A DNA stretch of 31,295 bases. It comes from Penium margaritaceum (taxonomy: Eukaryota > Streptophyta > Zygnematophyceae > Desmidiales > Peniaceae). Location of the stretch: the NCBI GenBank assembly GCA_023375785.1, contig SZWC01019085.1, forward strand, positions 22,952-54,246. Reading direction: 5' to 3'. Shown here piece after piece: positions 1 through 10,115 of the stretch (its first letter is position 1; every line of letters begins with the position of its first letter). A model generated the notes under the pieces. It was given only the letters and a program-made list of their open reading frames with translations, made no database searches and was not told the DNA's origin. The position numbers were made by a program, and so were the translations under genes.

Positions 1-860
1 TGGAGGTGTACTTCACCGCCGCTTGGGTCAACAACGATCGAGAGAAAATTGACTTCGCCACCATACTTCTTAGTGGCATGACATAAGCTGGTGGGCCGAT
101 CTTAAGGCCAGACAATGATAGAAGGAGACTGGCAAGGCCTCATCGACGGCCGACGGTGCCCGTTTTGCATCGTCAGCTGTAGGCATTCCACCCTTGAAGT
201 AGATAAATCGGCAATGCTTACACACGGTGATGCCACCAACTATAACAAAATATCGGGCGAGATGCTTGCATGCTTTGGACGGCTGAACAAGAAGTCTGAT
301 GCTTGGTATAGAATCCAACACCTTGTCAGTAGTCTAGTGTGGCGGAGTACATATGGAGATTCTGTTAGACCATCATTGGTGCAGACATCGCCTTCGATGA
401 ATACTGTTTTCATTACAACAACAACCTCAAATGGGACATCCGGCAAGCAATCACCATTTTTGACATCTAGAATAAATTACCACGCATTATCACAGTGGCA
501 GAAGGGATCAACATTGTGACTACAACCTTCGGATCCAGCAATCATACAGCTGAAAATTTCCAACCACAAGGACTGTGGGAATAGAAGAAGCCTATCGGGG
601 GACTCCTCGACTTCAATGAAGGTGGAAGACTTCGACCAAAAAGACGCGCGCACCTGTCACAAGTGCGGAAAACTCAAGCATATTTCTAAAAAACACCGAA
701 GCAAGCAGCATGCAAAGAAGGGGGGAAGTCGCATGAAAATGAGTCGGGAAACGACAAGGGACATGAGTGAAAGGCACGACTCTTGTGTGGAAGGAGCAAT
801 CTGTGCTGAACAATCATCCACCCGAATGGCTCACAACACCACAAAGCGCCTTTAATATCC
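1..860 (+). pseudogene. gag: gag of copy A (capsid-like region and zinc knuckle), decayed
   Basis: Gag is the structural nucleocapsid polyprotein of the retrotransposon. Position 1 already lies inside it: the first codons (EVYFTAAWVNNDREKI) match LEVYITIAGVNDDRK in gag of copy B. The capsid-like stretch around 250-520 has several frame changes. A CCHC-type zinc knuckle (CHKCGKLKHISKKH) lies at 655-696. Its spacing C-x2-C-x4-H-x4 is canonical, but the last ligand is His where Cys is expected. A basic Lys/Arg tail follows, as usual for RNA-binding nucleocapsids. Confidence 0.85.
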
Positions 861-889
861 CTAATTTTGACAAGGGACAAGAGGATGAC

Positions 890-1615
890 CAACTAGTGAT
901 ATTGCTAAAAGTGTAACCTTGAGATTGCAAAAGTCGCAGAACGGTACCGACACTATTAGATGGAGGGGCTTCTCACAGCTTTTAAAGCAAAGACATGGTT
1001 TGAAAGACGGGTTTGCTGACCGGACCAGGGGGGTTTGGAGGGGAAACCGTCGACGGAAGATTGCAGATATGGAGACTCCGACAACAACTACGACTACAAG
1101 TGTACTTGACTTGACTTGCAAGATATAACGGTGTGGAGGTCATGTCCAATGAGTGATCACAAAATCACTCTCAAACGCAATTTCCTATACCAGTACAATC
1201 CATAAAATGTCTAGAATAGTGGCAATGCCTACATTGATATCAATGGCACCGAGTTACAACTTCCGCGCATGGGGCGGAAGACGATAGCAGAAGCAGCAAT
1301 GGACACCGCAACGACCAATAATGAACGACCTATGCAACCAATACTAGACAACGTGGCCAAGCACTGCATATGACGAGGGGCTCGCGCGTGGCTTGTGCAC
1401 CTCAAGCCAGTAGAGGATATGGAAGTTGCAGTAGTTGACTCATTGGCCTTGTCAGCTGCATCAGCCTCATCAGCCTCATCGGCATCACCCAAGTTCGCGA
1501 TGGTTCCCAAACATCCAAAATTCTTACAAAATCAACATGCTATTGCCCATTACATCAAAGGAGAACTGGGAAACTGACCCCCAGTTTGAGGTGCCTATCA
1601 GATTAGCAATCACAA
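890..1615 (+). pseudogene. Protease and linker of copy A, decayed
   Basis: This is the retropepsin-like aspartic protease that would process Gag-Pol. The active-site segment reads TLLDGGASHSF, with DGG at 959-967 where most retropepsins have D-T/S-G. Stops follow at once. Further on (1395-1577) is a low-complexity Ala/Ser linker (ASASSASSASP) encoded by repeated catcagcct-type triplets, then KFAMVPK, which recurs in the protease-RT linker of copy B. The domain is called by position and by comparison of copies A-D; the sequence beyond the active site is too decayed for a full fold match. Confidence 0.7.
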
Positions 1616-2215
1616 GCTGACCGAGTTGAAAAGGAAACTCGACGAGACGCTCAATGAAGGATTCATCCACGTGTCCCGGTCACCATATGCCACACTAGTA
1701 TTGTTCATGCAAAAGAAAACCGGTGAAATGCGGATGTATGTGGACTACAGGACGATGAACAATGCTACTATCAAGAACTGATACCCTCTCTCCCGAGCCG
1801 ACAAACTTTTTGAAGAACTCCAAGGAGCTCAAATCTTCACCGAAACTGACCTACGCAGCGGTTATCACCAGATCCGTATGGCAGACATCGACATTGAGAA
1901 AACGGTATTCCAAACATGCTACAGGAATTTAGAGTTGATGATCACGCTGTTTTGACTCACCAATCCCTCGACAAAGTTCATGGCGGCAATAAACAACATC
2001 TTTCTGCCCGTACCTCGATGATTTGTTGTGGTACATCTCGATGACATTATGGCATACAGTCGCACCCCATACGAGCATGATGGACATCTCTGAGGATTCT
2101 GAAAGTTTTACAAAGAGAGAAAATGTTTTGGAAAACTCATGAAGTGTGAATTTGGTTGCCGTTTGATCGAATGTTTGGGTCACGCAATCAATGGCGGATG
2201 GATCACCATGGAAAA
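1615..2215 (+). pseudogene. pol: Reverse transcriptase domain of copy A, decayed
   Basis: RNA-directed DNA polymerase of the Ty3/gypsy type. Recognisable blocks in order are LKRKLDETLNEGFIHVSRSP, then TGEMRMYVDYRTMNN, then TDLRSGYHQIRM, and the catalytic box as HLDD at 2034-2045 (family form YLDD, so Tyr is replaced by His). At least two in-frame stops interrupt it, for example TGA in place of Arg before YPLSRADKLF. The closing block around 2150-2200 (CEFGCRLIECLGHAI) is also preserved. Confidence 0.9.
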
Positions 2216-2439
2216 GAAAAAACGTGGCAGGAGTTGCTCATTGCTAGTCCGAAACAATGTTTGAGTCTTCCAAGTTATCTTCAGCTTCTCTGATTACCAT
2301 CAGCATCTTGTACGGGATTACACCCAAGTGTCATGGCCTCTCTCTGACCACACTTGAAAAGTAAATGAGTGGCGGTGGGGAGACACCAAACAAGAAGCGT
2401 TCACCGCTTCTTGTTTGCTGCTCTGACCTCTGTATTAGC

Positions 2440-2870
2440 CCTATGATTGGCCGATCCAACGATTGATTATTTCATGGCTACCAATGCCTCCGACCGAGCC
2501 ATTAGCATGGTCCTCCTACAGGTTTACGGTATTGGAGAGCAACCGGTCGCGTGTATGTCACAAACATTACAAGAAGGAGATGCCGGCGGTTGTGCACGCA
2601 TTTAAGATGTGGTGATGCTATCTTGAATGCTGCAGATGCATCGTGCACACCGACCATCACGCACTAAAGCATTTTACGATGCAGCAGGATCTCAGTCGAC
2701 GTCAAACCTAATGGATGGAGTTTTTCTAGTCTGGGTTCGACTATGACATTGAGAATCAGCCAGGAAAAACCAATTTAGGAGACATACTTAGCCGGCTACC
2801 AGACTTGATGGCTGAAGCAGTGAAACTTCAACTATAGTGAGGTCCGAATCTCAAGAAGTTATTTACACAT
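2440..2870 (+). pseudogene. pol: RNase H domain of copy A, decayed
   Basis: RNase H removes the RNA strand of the RNA-DNA hybrid during reverse transcription. The start IDYFMATNASDRAISMVLLQ fits the family pattern TDAS...AIGAVL, with the first catalytic Asp replaced by Asn (ATNAS). A frameshift occurs near 2570. The later segment around 2640-2830, ending near SRLPDLMAEA in copy-specific frames, is readable only by switching frames. It follows RT directly, as in all Ty3/gypsy elements. Confidence 0.8.
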
Positions 2871-2899
2871 GGCTACGACCAGCATGGCGGATACAACAC

Positions 2900-3190
2900 G
2901 TCCACGTTCTGGAATGACACACCCTATTGGTGACGGCGATTCATTTGCCTAGTGGTTGTTCCTCCAAATGACGAGCTCAGCCGCATGCTGCTCAAGGAGT
3001 GCCATAACACCGGTCCATGTGGACATTTCAAATAGGTGAAAACTATGAAGAAGCCAGCAAAACACTAGTGGTGGGACAAGACGCAAACCGACGTGGCCAA
3101 ATTTTGCAAGATCCGTGACACGTGTCAGTGACAAAAATCCCTTCGTACACGACCACCCGCGGCTCTATAGCTGCTCCCCATTCCGACATC
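2900..3190 (+). pseudogene. pol: Integrase N-terminal part of copy A, truncated
   Basis: The zinc-binding N-terminal region of integrase is visible: VPPNDELSRMLLKECHNTG, then a His in CGHF and a terminal CKIRDTCQ, an HHCC-type arrangement with one internal stop. The reading ends with the equivalent of RPPAAL*LLPIPT just before the core. All three catalytic acidic residues would lie downstream and are absent, because copy B begins here in opposite orientation. Confidence 0.8.
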
Positions 3191-4075
3191 ACAGATGGTG
3201 GAGAAATCATGGTGTTGGATGTCGACTGGGGGAATGTTTCTCTGGCTATGGAGTCCGGCTCGTGTGGCGGGAAGTTTGCCACACACCAATTGAAACGGAA
3301 TTGTACATGTCATGGTGGTCGTCACCAAGTTATACGCAAGTTTGACGGTCGGCAATTTGGCTGCGCAATCCTTCCCGTGTGGCTTGCAAAATGTTCAAAG
3401 GATTTGTTCCACTGGCTGATTGGTCCGTTCTGTTTGGCCGTCTGTTAAGGGTAGAACGTTGTGGAAATCTGGATTTGACTGCCATAGAAATTCATAAGTT
3501 TGTGCCAAAAACAGCTGGTGAATGGACCATCTCCATTGCTCATTATCATCTTGAGCACGTCGTGTAGCCATAAGACATTGTTAAAAAACCGTCGTCCTGT
3601 TCCCTCGGCGGTGACGGTGATTGGCGTTGGGATAAAGTGGGACATTTAGGAAAACCTGTCAACAACCACAAGGATTATGTCATAACCCTCGGTTGTGACC
3701 AGTAATCAAGAAACAAAGTCCGTAAAGATGTCGGTCCACGGTTCCATCAGAATAGGGAGCAGCTGCAAATGTCCGGGTGGCCATGTGTGGCGGGATTTTT
3801 CTCGCTGACACGTGCCACAAGTTTTGCAGAAATTGGCCACGTTAGTTTGCATCTTGTCTCACTCGTAGTACTTTTCCTGCTTCTTCAATGCCTTTTCCTC
3901 TCCAAAATGTCCACGTGGACCAATGTCATGGCACTCCTTCAGCAGCATGCGGCTGAGCTCATCATTCAGAGGTACAACCACCTGGTGAGTGAATCGCTCT
4001 TGCTAATGCGGTGCTTCGTGCCAGTGCCTGGACTTGTCGTATCCACCATGCTGGTCGTAGCCATGTTTGAATAAC
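3190..4075 (-). pseudogene. pol: Integrase of copy B, decayed and 3' truncated
   Basis: DDE-type integrase that would insert element DNA into the host genome. Minus-strand segments include KMSHFIPTPITVTAEGTGRR (about 3645-3590), the second catalytic motif in the degraded form MIMSNGDGPFTS, and the C-terminal block KLPATRAGLHSQRNIPPVDI (about 3290-3230), which aligns with MLPATQAKIKSQSNIPMVDF in copy DE. Frameshifts separate these blocks. The copy ends after HHDFSTI, so the chromodomain is absent. Confidence 0.87.
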
Positions 4076-4134
4076 TTTTCAAGATACGGATCTCTCTACA
4101 CTCGAAGTGACGGTGCTTCAGCCATTAAGTCTGG

Positions 4135-4510
4135 TTGGCAGCTGAGCTTGTCTACTGGGTTGGTTTTGCCCGGCCAGTACTCAATGTCGTAGTCGAATCC
4201 GGATTCAAGAAACTCTATCCATCGGGCTTGACGTGGACAGAGGTTCATCTGCATCTTCAAATGTTTTAGGGCGTGATGGCTGGTGCGTACAATTCATCAG
4301 CGGTATTCAAGATAGCACCAACGTGCACGACCGCCAGCATCTCATTCTCGTATATGACAAAGTTTAGTTCTGGTCCATGCAACTTTTGCAGCATACATGT
4401 GGCCGGTTGCTCTCCTTTGCAATGATCTTGTAGGAGGACCGGGCCAATGGCTCTGTCGGAGGCGTCCGTAGCCATGACGTAGTTGATCGTTGGATTGGTC
4501 ATTTGTAGGG
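4135..4510 (-). pseudogene. pol: RNase H of copy B, decayed
   Basis: The minus-strand frame from 4502 reads MTNPTINYVMATDASDRAIG, then PVLLQDHCKGEQPATCMLQK and ELNFVIYENEMLAVVHV, a good match to the Ty3/gypsy RNase H pattern. Here the first catalytic Asp is kept (ATDAS). The frame is lost at about 4320 by a shift or small indel, and the tail of the domain is read in other frames. It sits between RT and integrase as expected. Confidence 0.88.
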
Positions 4511-4659
4511 CTTATGCTCAGGTGAGAGCATTCCACAAAGCGGTGAACTTTTCTTGTTCGTTGTCTCCCCACCATTTTTTCTTCAAGTGAGGTTATGGAG
4601 AGGCACTGGCACTTGGACGTAATCCCGAACAAAACAGCGAGAGTAATTGCAGAAGCCAA

Positions 4660-5280
4660 GGAAACCTGGACGTCTCAAATGGTTGTCAGCGTCAACTAAT
4701 CAGCAACTACCGCAACGTTTTCCGGATCCACGGTGATCCATCCACCGTTGATGACGTGACCCAATACTCAATCCAACGGCAAATGAAGTCGTACTTCAGG
4801 AGTTTTGCAAAGATTTATCTCTTTGTGAAACTTCAAGAACCTTTTGGATATGACGATCTTGCTCCTCTAAGGTGCGGTTGTCGACCCTAATGTCGTCAGG
4901 ATACACCACGGCAATGAAGTCACGATACGTGCCAAAAGTATTTTAAAGTGCCTCCGCGAACCTCTTGGAGAATTTATGAGTCCAAACAGCAAGAACGTGA
5001 AATTGATCTGTCCGTGGCGATTTTGGATTACCAAATTCTTGATGTCAATGTCTGCCACATGGATCTAGTGATAACTGCTGCATAAGTATATCGGCTTGGG
5101 AGAGAGGGCAGCAATTTTTTATAGTGGCATCGTTTAGAACCCGGTATTCTACACACATTTGCATCTTTCCCGCTTTCATTTTCACAAACAATACTAGTGC
5201 AACGTATGGTGACGTGGACGGGCATATGAATCCTTGACGGAGCATCTAGTCGAGTTGCCTTTTCAACCCAGTCAGCTCAT
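4660..5280 (-). pseudogene. pol: Reverse transcriptase of copy B, decayed
   Basis: Minus-strand blocks include FICPSTSPYVALVLFVKMKA (5225-5170), KMQMCVEYRVLNDATIKN, and ADIDIKNLVIQNRHGQINFT followed by LLFGLINSP. The catalytic box is at 4892-4903 as YPDD instead of YLDD, a CTN to CCN change. The domain is broken by frameshifts, including one inside the palm region around 5080 where the usual TDLRSGYHQI block is reduced. Confidence 0.88.
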
Positions 5281-5294
5281 GGTTGCTTATCCGA

Positions 5295-5635
5295 AATGCT
5301 CCTCAAACTGGGGTTGGTTGTCTAGTTTTATTTTGATGTGATGGTTGATGTCGTGCTGAGTTGGCAAGGTTTTTGGAAGTTTGTCGAGGAAGAAATCCAT
5401 ATCTCTTTGAATGAGAGGTGCGAAATCTTTGGGAACCATCGCGAACTTGGTTGATGCCGATGAGNAATGCTCCTCAAACTGGGGTTGGTTGTCTAGTTTT
5501 ATTTTGATGTGATGGTTGATGTCGTGCTGAGTTGGCAAGGTTTTTGGAAGTTTGTCGAGGAAGAAATCCATATCTCTTTGAATGAGAGGTGCAAAATCTT
5601 TGGGAAGCATCGTGAACTTGGTTGATGCCGATGAG
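5295..5635 (-). repeat. 170-bp direct duplication separated by a single N in copy B
   Basis: Positions 5295-5464 and 5466-5635 are the same 170-bp segment, differing at only three bases, with one undetermined base at 5465 between them. It encodes the protease-RT linker (KDFAPLIQRDMDFFLDKLPK). The other copies have this linker once. The single N and near identity suggest an unmerged contig overlap or two collapsed copies rather than a biological duplication. The copy nearer to 5295 carries KFAMVPK, which is closer to copy A. Confidence 0.93.
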
Positions 5636-5639
5636 TGAA

Positions 5640-6180
5640 TTGTTGCCACTTCCACTTCCTCCATTGTATCAAGGTGCACAAGCCACGTGCAAGCCCCTCG
5701 TCGTATGCAGTGCTTGGCCACATTGAACATCATCGGTTGCACATGTTTTTTCTTCTTGGTTGTTGTCCCTTCCCCCGTTGCTTCCACCTATACTGCTTCA
5801 TCTGTCGTCTTCCGCCCCAGACGCAAAAGTCATTGCATGGGACCTTTGATTTCCATGTAGACGTCGCCACTGTTCCAGTCTATCTGCATATTTTTCTAGT
5901 ACAAGAAATTGCGTTAAAAATGATTTTGTGATCACTCGTTGAACATGACCTTGAGACTGTTTCATCCGGTAAGTATTTCACTTGTAGTTGTCGTGGTTTT
6001 TGGATTTTTGTCTCTGTAATACTTTGTCAACGGTTTTCCTTCAAACACCCTTGACTCATTCTGCAAACCGAGATTTCCACCCATGTCCTTTATTAGAAAG
6101 CCATGAGAAGCCCCTCCATTCACTAGTGTCTATACCAATCTGGGACTTTTGCAACCTTGAGGTTGCACTTTTAGTTGTAC
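5640..6180 (-). pseudogene. Protease and linker of copy B, decayed
   Basis: On the minus strand the protease active-site segment reads TLVNGGASHGF, with NGG at 6112-6120. It aligns with DGG of copies A and C, and the first residue has changed Asp to Asn by one G-to-A transition. The segment around 5870-5800 contains the equivalents of WNSGDVYMEIKG and a LRLGRK stretch. An Arg/Lys-rich block (TTKKKKHVQPMMFNVAKHC) and GACTWLVHL precede the duplicated linker. Confidence 0.72.
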
Positions 6181-7300
6181 TGTCAGTTGGTCGTCCTCGT
6201 ACCCCTTGTCAGACTTAGCAATCTTAGGAACCCTGTGTGGCGTCGTGAGCTGTTCAGATGTACGATTGTTTGGCGCAGATTTATCCTTTTGGACAAGTGT
6301 CGCGCCTTTCACTCCTGCCCCTTGCTGTTCCCCAACTAATCTTTCTTCAATTTCCCCCCCTTTTGGCGTGCTTCTTGCCTCGATAGTTTCAAGCAATATA
6401 CCCAATTTTTCCATTGTTGTAATAGGTTTTTGTGTCCTTTTAGTTGACGTCCACTTCCATTGGAGTTGAAGAGTCTTCCGAGTGGCTTTTCTATTCCCAA
6501 GATAATTGTGGTCGGGAGGTCGCCGAGCATAGGGTTCCTGGATCCAAGCATTGTAGTTGGCACTGTAGATCCTTTCTATTGTTGTGATCACTTGCGGTAA
6601 GCCGTTCTGGAGGCCAAAATGCCAATCGCTCGCCGGATGTCCCATTTGATGCCATTTTTGCATTAAAAAAGAGTTTATCGGGGATGATGTCTGTACCAGT
6701 GATGATGTCGTTGAATCCCAATGTGTACTCCGTCACGCTAGAATACTGACGGAGGTGTTGGAGTCGGTATGGAGCGTAAGACTTCTCGATCATCCGTTCA
6801 AAGCGTGCAAGCATCACGCGCAAGAATTCGCTCAATTCAGTTTATGGCATCAGCAAGTCTTGCCATTGCGGATGGGTCTGCTCCAAGGGTAGAACGCTTA
6901 TTGTTGAGAATGAAAGACAGGCACCGTTAGCCATCAATAAAGCCCCGCCAGTCTCTTGCCGTTATTGGATGGGCTTTAGATCGGTCCACCAACTTAATAT
7001 CGTGCCACAAAGAAGCGCAACGGTGAGGCCAGTATTCTTCCGATCGTCGTTGACCCCAGCAATGGTGATGTACACCTCCAAGTCTGCTAGCCACATCCAA
7101 ACCGTTGGCCCTTTGGGATTTGCAGGATCAAACGGTTTTGGGAGGGTTGGGTGAATCTTGGGTTTGTTCAAGAGTTGGGTGTTTCTCTCCAAGAGCACTG
7201 CCTCTCGTACACTTGAGTTGCAAAGAGCCTTTGAGCTAGAGGAGATGGTTTTTGATTCCCTTGAGTGTGGAAATACGGTTTGCCAGTTCCTCATTGGCCC
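6180..7300 (-). pseudogene. gag: gag of copy B, decayed
   Basis: A minus-strand frame from 7294 (MRNWQTVFPHSRESK...) runs 110 codons to KPIQ and includes KPFDPANPKGPTVWMWLADL. After stops and shifts the capsid continues as LSEFLRVMLARFERMIEKSY and VTEYTLGFNDIITG. The zinc knuckle is at 6383-6424: spacing is intact but the Cys and His ligands are mostly Tyr, and a CGA-type Arg is now TGA. These are single C-to-T or G-to-A steps except one ligand. This is the longest and best preserved gag of the five copies. Confidence 0.88.
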
Positions 7301-7681
7301 GCGCCTATTGTCCAGTGCTAACTATAATTCGTGCTGCACACGTTGAGGCTGCTTATAGGGTTGGCTATTTAACCACCGTAGGATTCATGACAAGATTGGT
7401 CGCCAGAGCGGTCAGGATTGACCTAGCTACCACATAGCCTGCTATGCAGACATTCGCTGCCGTTTCAGGGTTCGCGTGCATGGTCACGTTCTACTCCATC
7501 GCCGATGTCGTCGTCAAATACCCAATGCTGGTCATCAGATGCAATTGCTTGATTCACGTCGTAGTCACAAAGTCTGCAAAGCCATGACATGCGAGATGAA
7601 CTGACAGCTTGTACGAGGTAGTCCTCTGGATGGTTAAAGTAGTTAGATGCATGTCTAGCACCGTTGTGCTTTAAAACAAAG
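7300..7681 (-). other. Leader region and degenerate PBS of copy B
   Basis: The minus strand between LTR and gag contains a stretch conserved with copies DE and F just downstream of the PBS (NYFNHPEDYLVQAVSSSR here, NYFSHSEDYLAQDVNSSR in F), so it may encode the N-terminus of the polyprotein. The PBS position (about 7669-7681) reads ttgttttaaagc, only a poor match to TGGTATCAGAGC. A G-to-A and C-to-T loss from the canonical site is plausible but not proved. Confidence 0.6.
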
Positions 7682-8165
7682 TGTAAAGCCAAATGGAGTA
7701 TAGATGCTGAACATGTATGAGTTGCAAGGCAGAACATGATTTGAGAATTTGGGACACTTGAGAAATTTGTAGTTAGCTGTAGGTGTACTCCTATGACAAG
7801 TGTCAAAGTAATTGAACACACGTACACAAGTGTCAAGTTGCAAATGACGCATAGTCAGAGTCATTGGGTCGATCGTCGGTGGATGCATGTGGATTCGCGT
7901 CGTGAGTGGTAAAATCAAGAAGTTCTACGAAGCAATCATGGGGCTTCAAAGGTCAACGACAAGGATGCGAGCTCTTTACAAATCCTGATACATCTTGTTG
8001 CATGAAGAACTTGACCAAATGGTTGTCCCATTTCAGTCGATGATTATGGAAAGTGGTCAATGTTATCAGAAAGTGTAAGAAGGATGGCCGGAGGGCGAGG
8101 GCACTTGAGCGAATTGCCCTCGATCATTGGAGTGAAAATTGAGGTCTTGACAGGGATGAACCTGC
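7682..8165 (-). repeat. 5' LTR of copy B, 5' end missing
   Basis: On the minus strand this aligns with the LTRs of C, DE and F through landmarks such as cctcaattttcactcc (8150-8120), gcgactccacatgc-like DNA, gacacttgtcat, and the terminal ttggctttaca ending at 7682. The LTR start (TGTTACG) and about the first 80 bases are missing. At about 8160 the sequence switches to plus-strand gag of copy C. Confidence 0.85.
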
Positions 8166-8780
8166 AATGGCAAGACGCACTGATGCCACCAACTGAATAG
8201 AGCGAATTCTTGCACGCAATGCTTGTATGTTTTGGATGGCTGAATGAGAAATCTGACGCATGGTGTAAGCTCAAGCATCTCCATCAGCAGTCTAGCATGG
8301 CAGAGTACACGTGGAGATTTCGCGAGATCATCACTGGTATAGAAATCGCCCCTGAAAAACTTTGTCTACCACGAATGATCGCAACAGCCAAAAGGATTGA
8401 CAGTGACGATTACAATGCTTGGATCCAGGAATCCTACGCCTGGGGACCTCCCAACCATAATTATCACTGGAATAGAAAAGACCAGTTGGGTGACTCCTCG
8501 ACTCCGGTGGAAGTGGACGAGGTCGACCAAAAAGGTACATGCACCAGCTACAATTACAAAAATGTCAAGCATGTCGCTCAAAACATTTGAAGCAAGTATC
8601 AAGCCAAATTATTCATGGCAGTTACAGCAAAATGAGCCAAGAAACGGCAAAGGACAAGAGGAGTGATATACGTCAAACGATCTCCCAACCAAATGGCTCA
8701 CGACGCCACAGAGGATTTCTGAGATAGCAAATTTCGATGAAGGGCTCGAGGAAGACCAACCAGTGATACTGCTAAAAGTG
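8162..8780 (+). pseudogene. gag: gag of copy C, 5' truncated
   Basis: The reading begins at the capsid region (from 8210: MHAMLVCFGWLNEKSDAWCK), then MAEYTWRFREIITGIEIAPE, DDYNAWIQESYAWGPPNHNY and VDEVDQKGTCTSYN. The zinc knuckle at about 8535-8590 is disabled: CTSYNYKNVKHVAQN keeps the first Cys and the His but not the remaining ligands. About 126 codons are open from 8210 to 8590. The upstream third of gag and the 5' LTR are missing. Confidence 0.87.
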
Positions 8781-8784
8781 CAAC

Positions 8785-9480
8785 ACCAAGGTTGCAAGAG
8801 ATGCAGGTGTGTGTCAACACTATAGGATGGAGGGATCTCTTCTTGTTTTGTAAGCAGTGACATGGTTCAAAAGCTAGGATTGTAAACAGAACCAGGGTTG
8901 TTTGAAGGGAAAACCGTTGACAGATGATCGTAGATATGGGGACTCCAAGAACCACTACGACTACAAGTAGGAGACTTGCGAAACATAACGGTCTAGAGAT
9001 CATGTCCAATGACTTATCATCAAATCATTATCGGATGCGATCTACTATACCAACACAACTCCTAAATTGACTGGAACAGTGGAAATGTTTATGTGGAAAT
9101 CAACGGCGTTAAGTGATAGCTTCCGCGCGTGGGGTGGAAGACAAAAAATGAAGCAACAGAGGTGGAAGCAGCGGAGGAAGCCGCAACGGCCGATAAGAGA
9201 CAATCTGTGTAGCTGATATTGCTCATCACGGTCAAGCACTCCATGCGACAAGGGAATTATGCTTGGCTCGTACATCACAAGAAAATGGAAGAGTCGGAAA
9301 TGGTAGCAACTGTCTCATCAGCCTCATTGGCATCAACAAATATTGCGTTCATTCCCAAGGAGTCCGTACCTCTCATCTGAGAGTTTGTGGACTTCTTCTC
9401 TGAAGAACTCTTAAAATCTTACAACATTAAGGAGACATCGACCATCCCATCGAGCTTAAACCAGACAGCCAACCCATTGT
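8785..9480 (+). pseudogene. Protease and linker of copy C, decayed
   Basis: The active-site frame reads a stop, then DGG at 8826-8834, followed by ISS and later DMV, in line with the DGGASH...KDMV pattern of copy A. Downstream conserved pieces are WNSGNVYVEINGV (near 9070) and LPRVG, then the linker near 9330-9450 with VDFFSEEL, matching MDFFLDKL of copy B and EFGKLFLDKL of F. Stops occur in all frames. Confidence 0.7.
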
Positions 9481-9484
9481 TTGA

Positions 9485-10115
9485 GGAGCTTATGAGATGA
9501 GTGACTTTGAGCTAACCAAGTTGAAAATGCAACTCAACAAGATGCTCGGTGAAGGGTTCATCCGTCCATCCACGTCACTGTACACCACACCAATCCCTTT
9601 TTTGTGAAAAATAAAACTGGCAAAATGCGGATGTGCGCTTACTACCAGGCATTGAATGAAATGACAATCAAGAACCGCTACCCTCCTCCTTGAGCCAACA
9701 AGCTTTTTGACCAACTTTGAGGGACCCAATTTTTTAACCAAGTACAACCTATGCAACGGTTACCATCAAATGCATGTGGGGGACGCCGACATTGAGAAGA
9801 CGGTATTCCAAACACGCTATGGTGGCAATGAGAACTATTTTTCGTTCGTACCTTGACAATTTTGTCATGGTATACCTCAACAACATCATTGTATATAGCC
9901 ACGCTTCAGAGGAGCACGATGGACATCTTCGAAAAGATGTCAAAGTCTTACAAAGAGCGATTTTTCTTGGAAAGATTTGACAGTGCAACTTTGGTTGCAG
10001 TTCAATCGAGTTTTTTAGTCACGTCATCAATGGCAAACGGATCACCATGGATCCAAAAAAGTGGCAGCAATCGTTGATTTACCGATTCCGACCAACGTCC
10101 AAGACGTTCAAGTTT
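9485..10115 (+). pseudogene. pol: Reverse transcriptase of copy C, decayed
   Basis: RT blocks are present in shifting frames: [32 protein letters not shown], and NGYHQMHVGDADIEKTVFQT in partly broken form. The catalytic box is at 9873-9884 as YLNN inside FVMVYLNNIIVYSHASEEHDGHL, so both catalytic Asp codons (GAC) have become AAC by G-to-A transitions. The copy is therefore catalytically dead independently of its stops. Confidence 0.88.

Larger units (their letters stand above)
1..3190 (+). mobile_element. Ty3/gypsy chromovirus copy A, 5' part off-window, 3' truncated
   Basis: The plus strand carries, in order, gag with a zinc knuckle, protease, reverse transcriptase, RNase H and the start of integrase, the canonical Ty3/gypsy order. 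The window starts inside gag. The copy stops at about 3187-3192, inside the integrase core, where it meets copy B running the other way. Stops and frameshifts occur in every domain, so this is a dead copy. No LTR of A is in the window. Confidence 0.93.
3190..8165 (-). mobile_element. Ty3/gypsy chromovirus copy B, truncated at both ends
   Basis: Read on the minus strand from 8165 down, this copy has a 5' LTR, degenerate PBS, leader, gag, protease, reverse transcriptase, RNase H and integrase. It stops in the integrase C-terminal part at about 3190, so chromodomain, polypurine tract and 3' LTR are missing. Its 5' LTR lacks roughly the first 80 bases compared with the 3' LTRs of C and DE. Neighbours A and C are related copies in the opposite orientation. 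Confidence 0.92.

Noticed and set aside
1435..1500. Short cat/cag-type tandem as a microsatellite locus
   Set aside because: It encodes the Ala/Ser linker between protease and RT, and related codons recur at the same place in C and DE.
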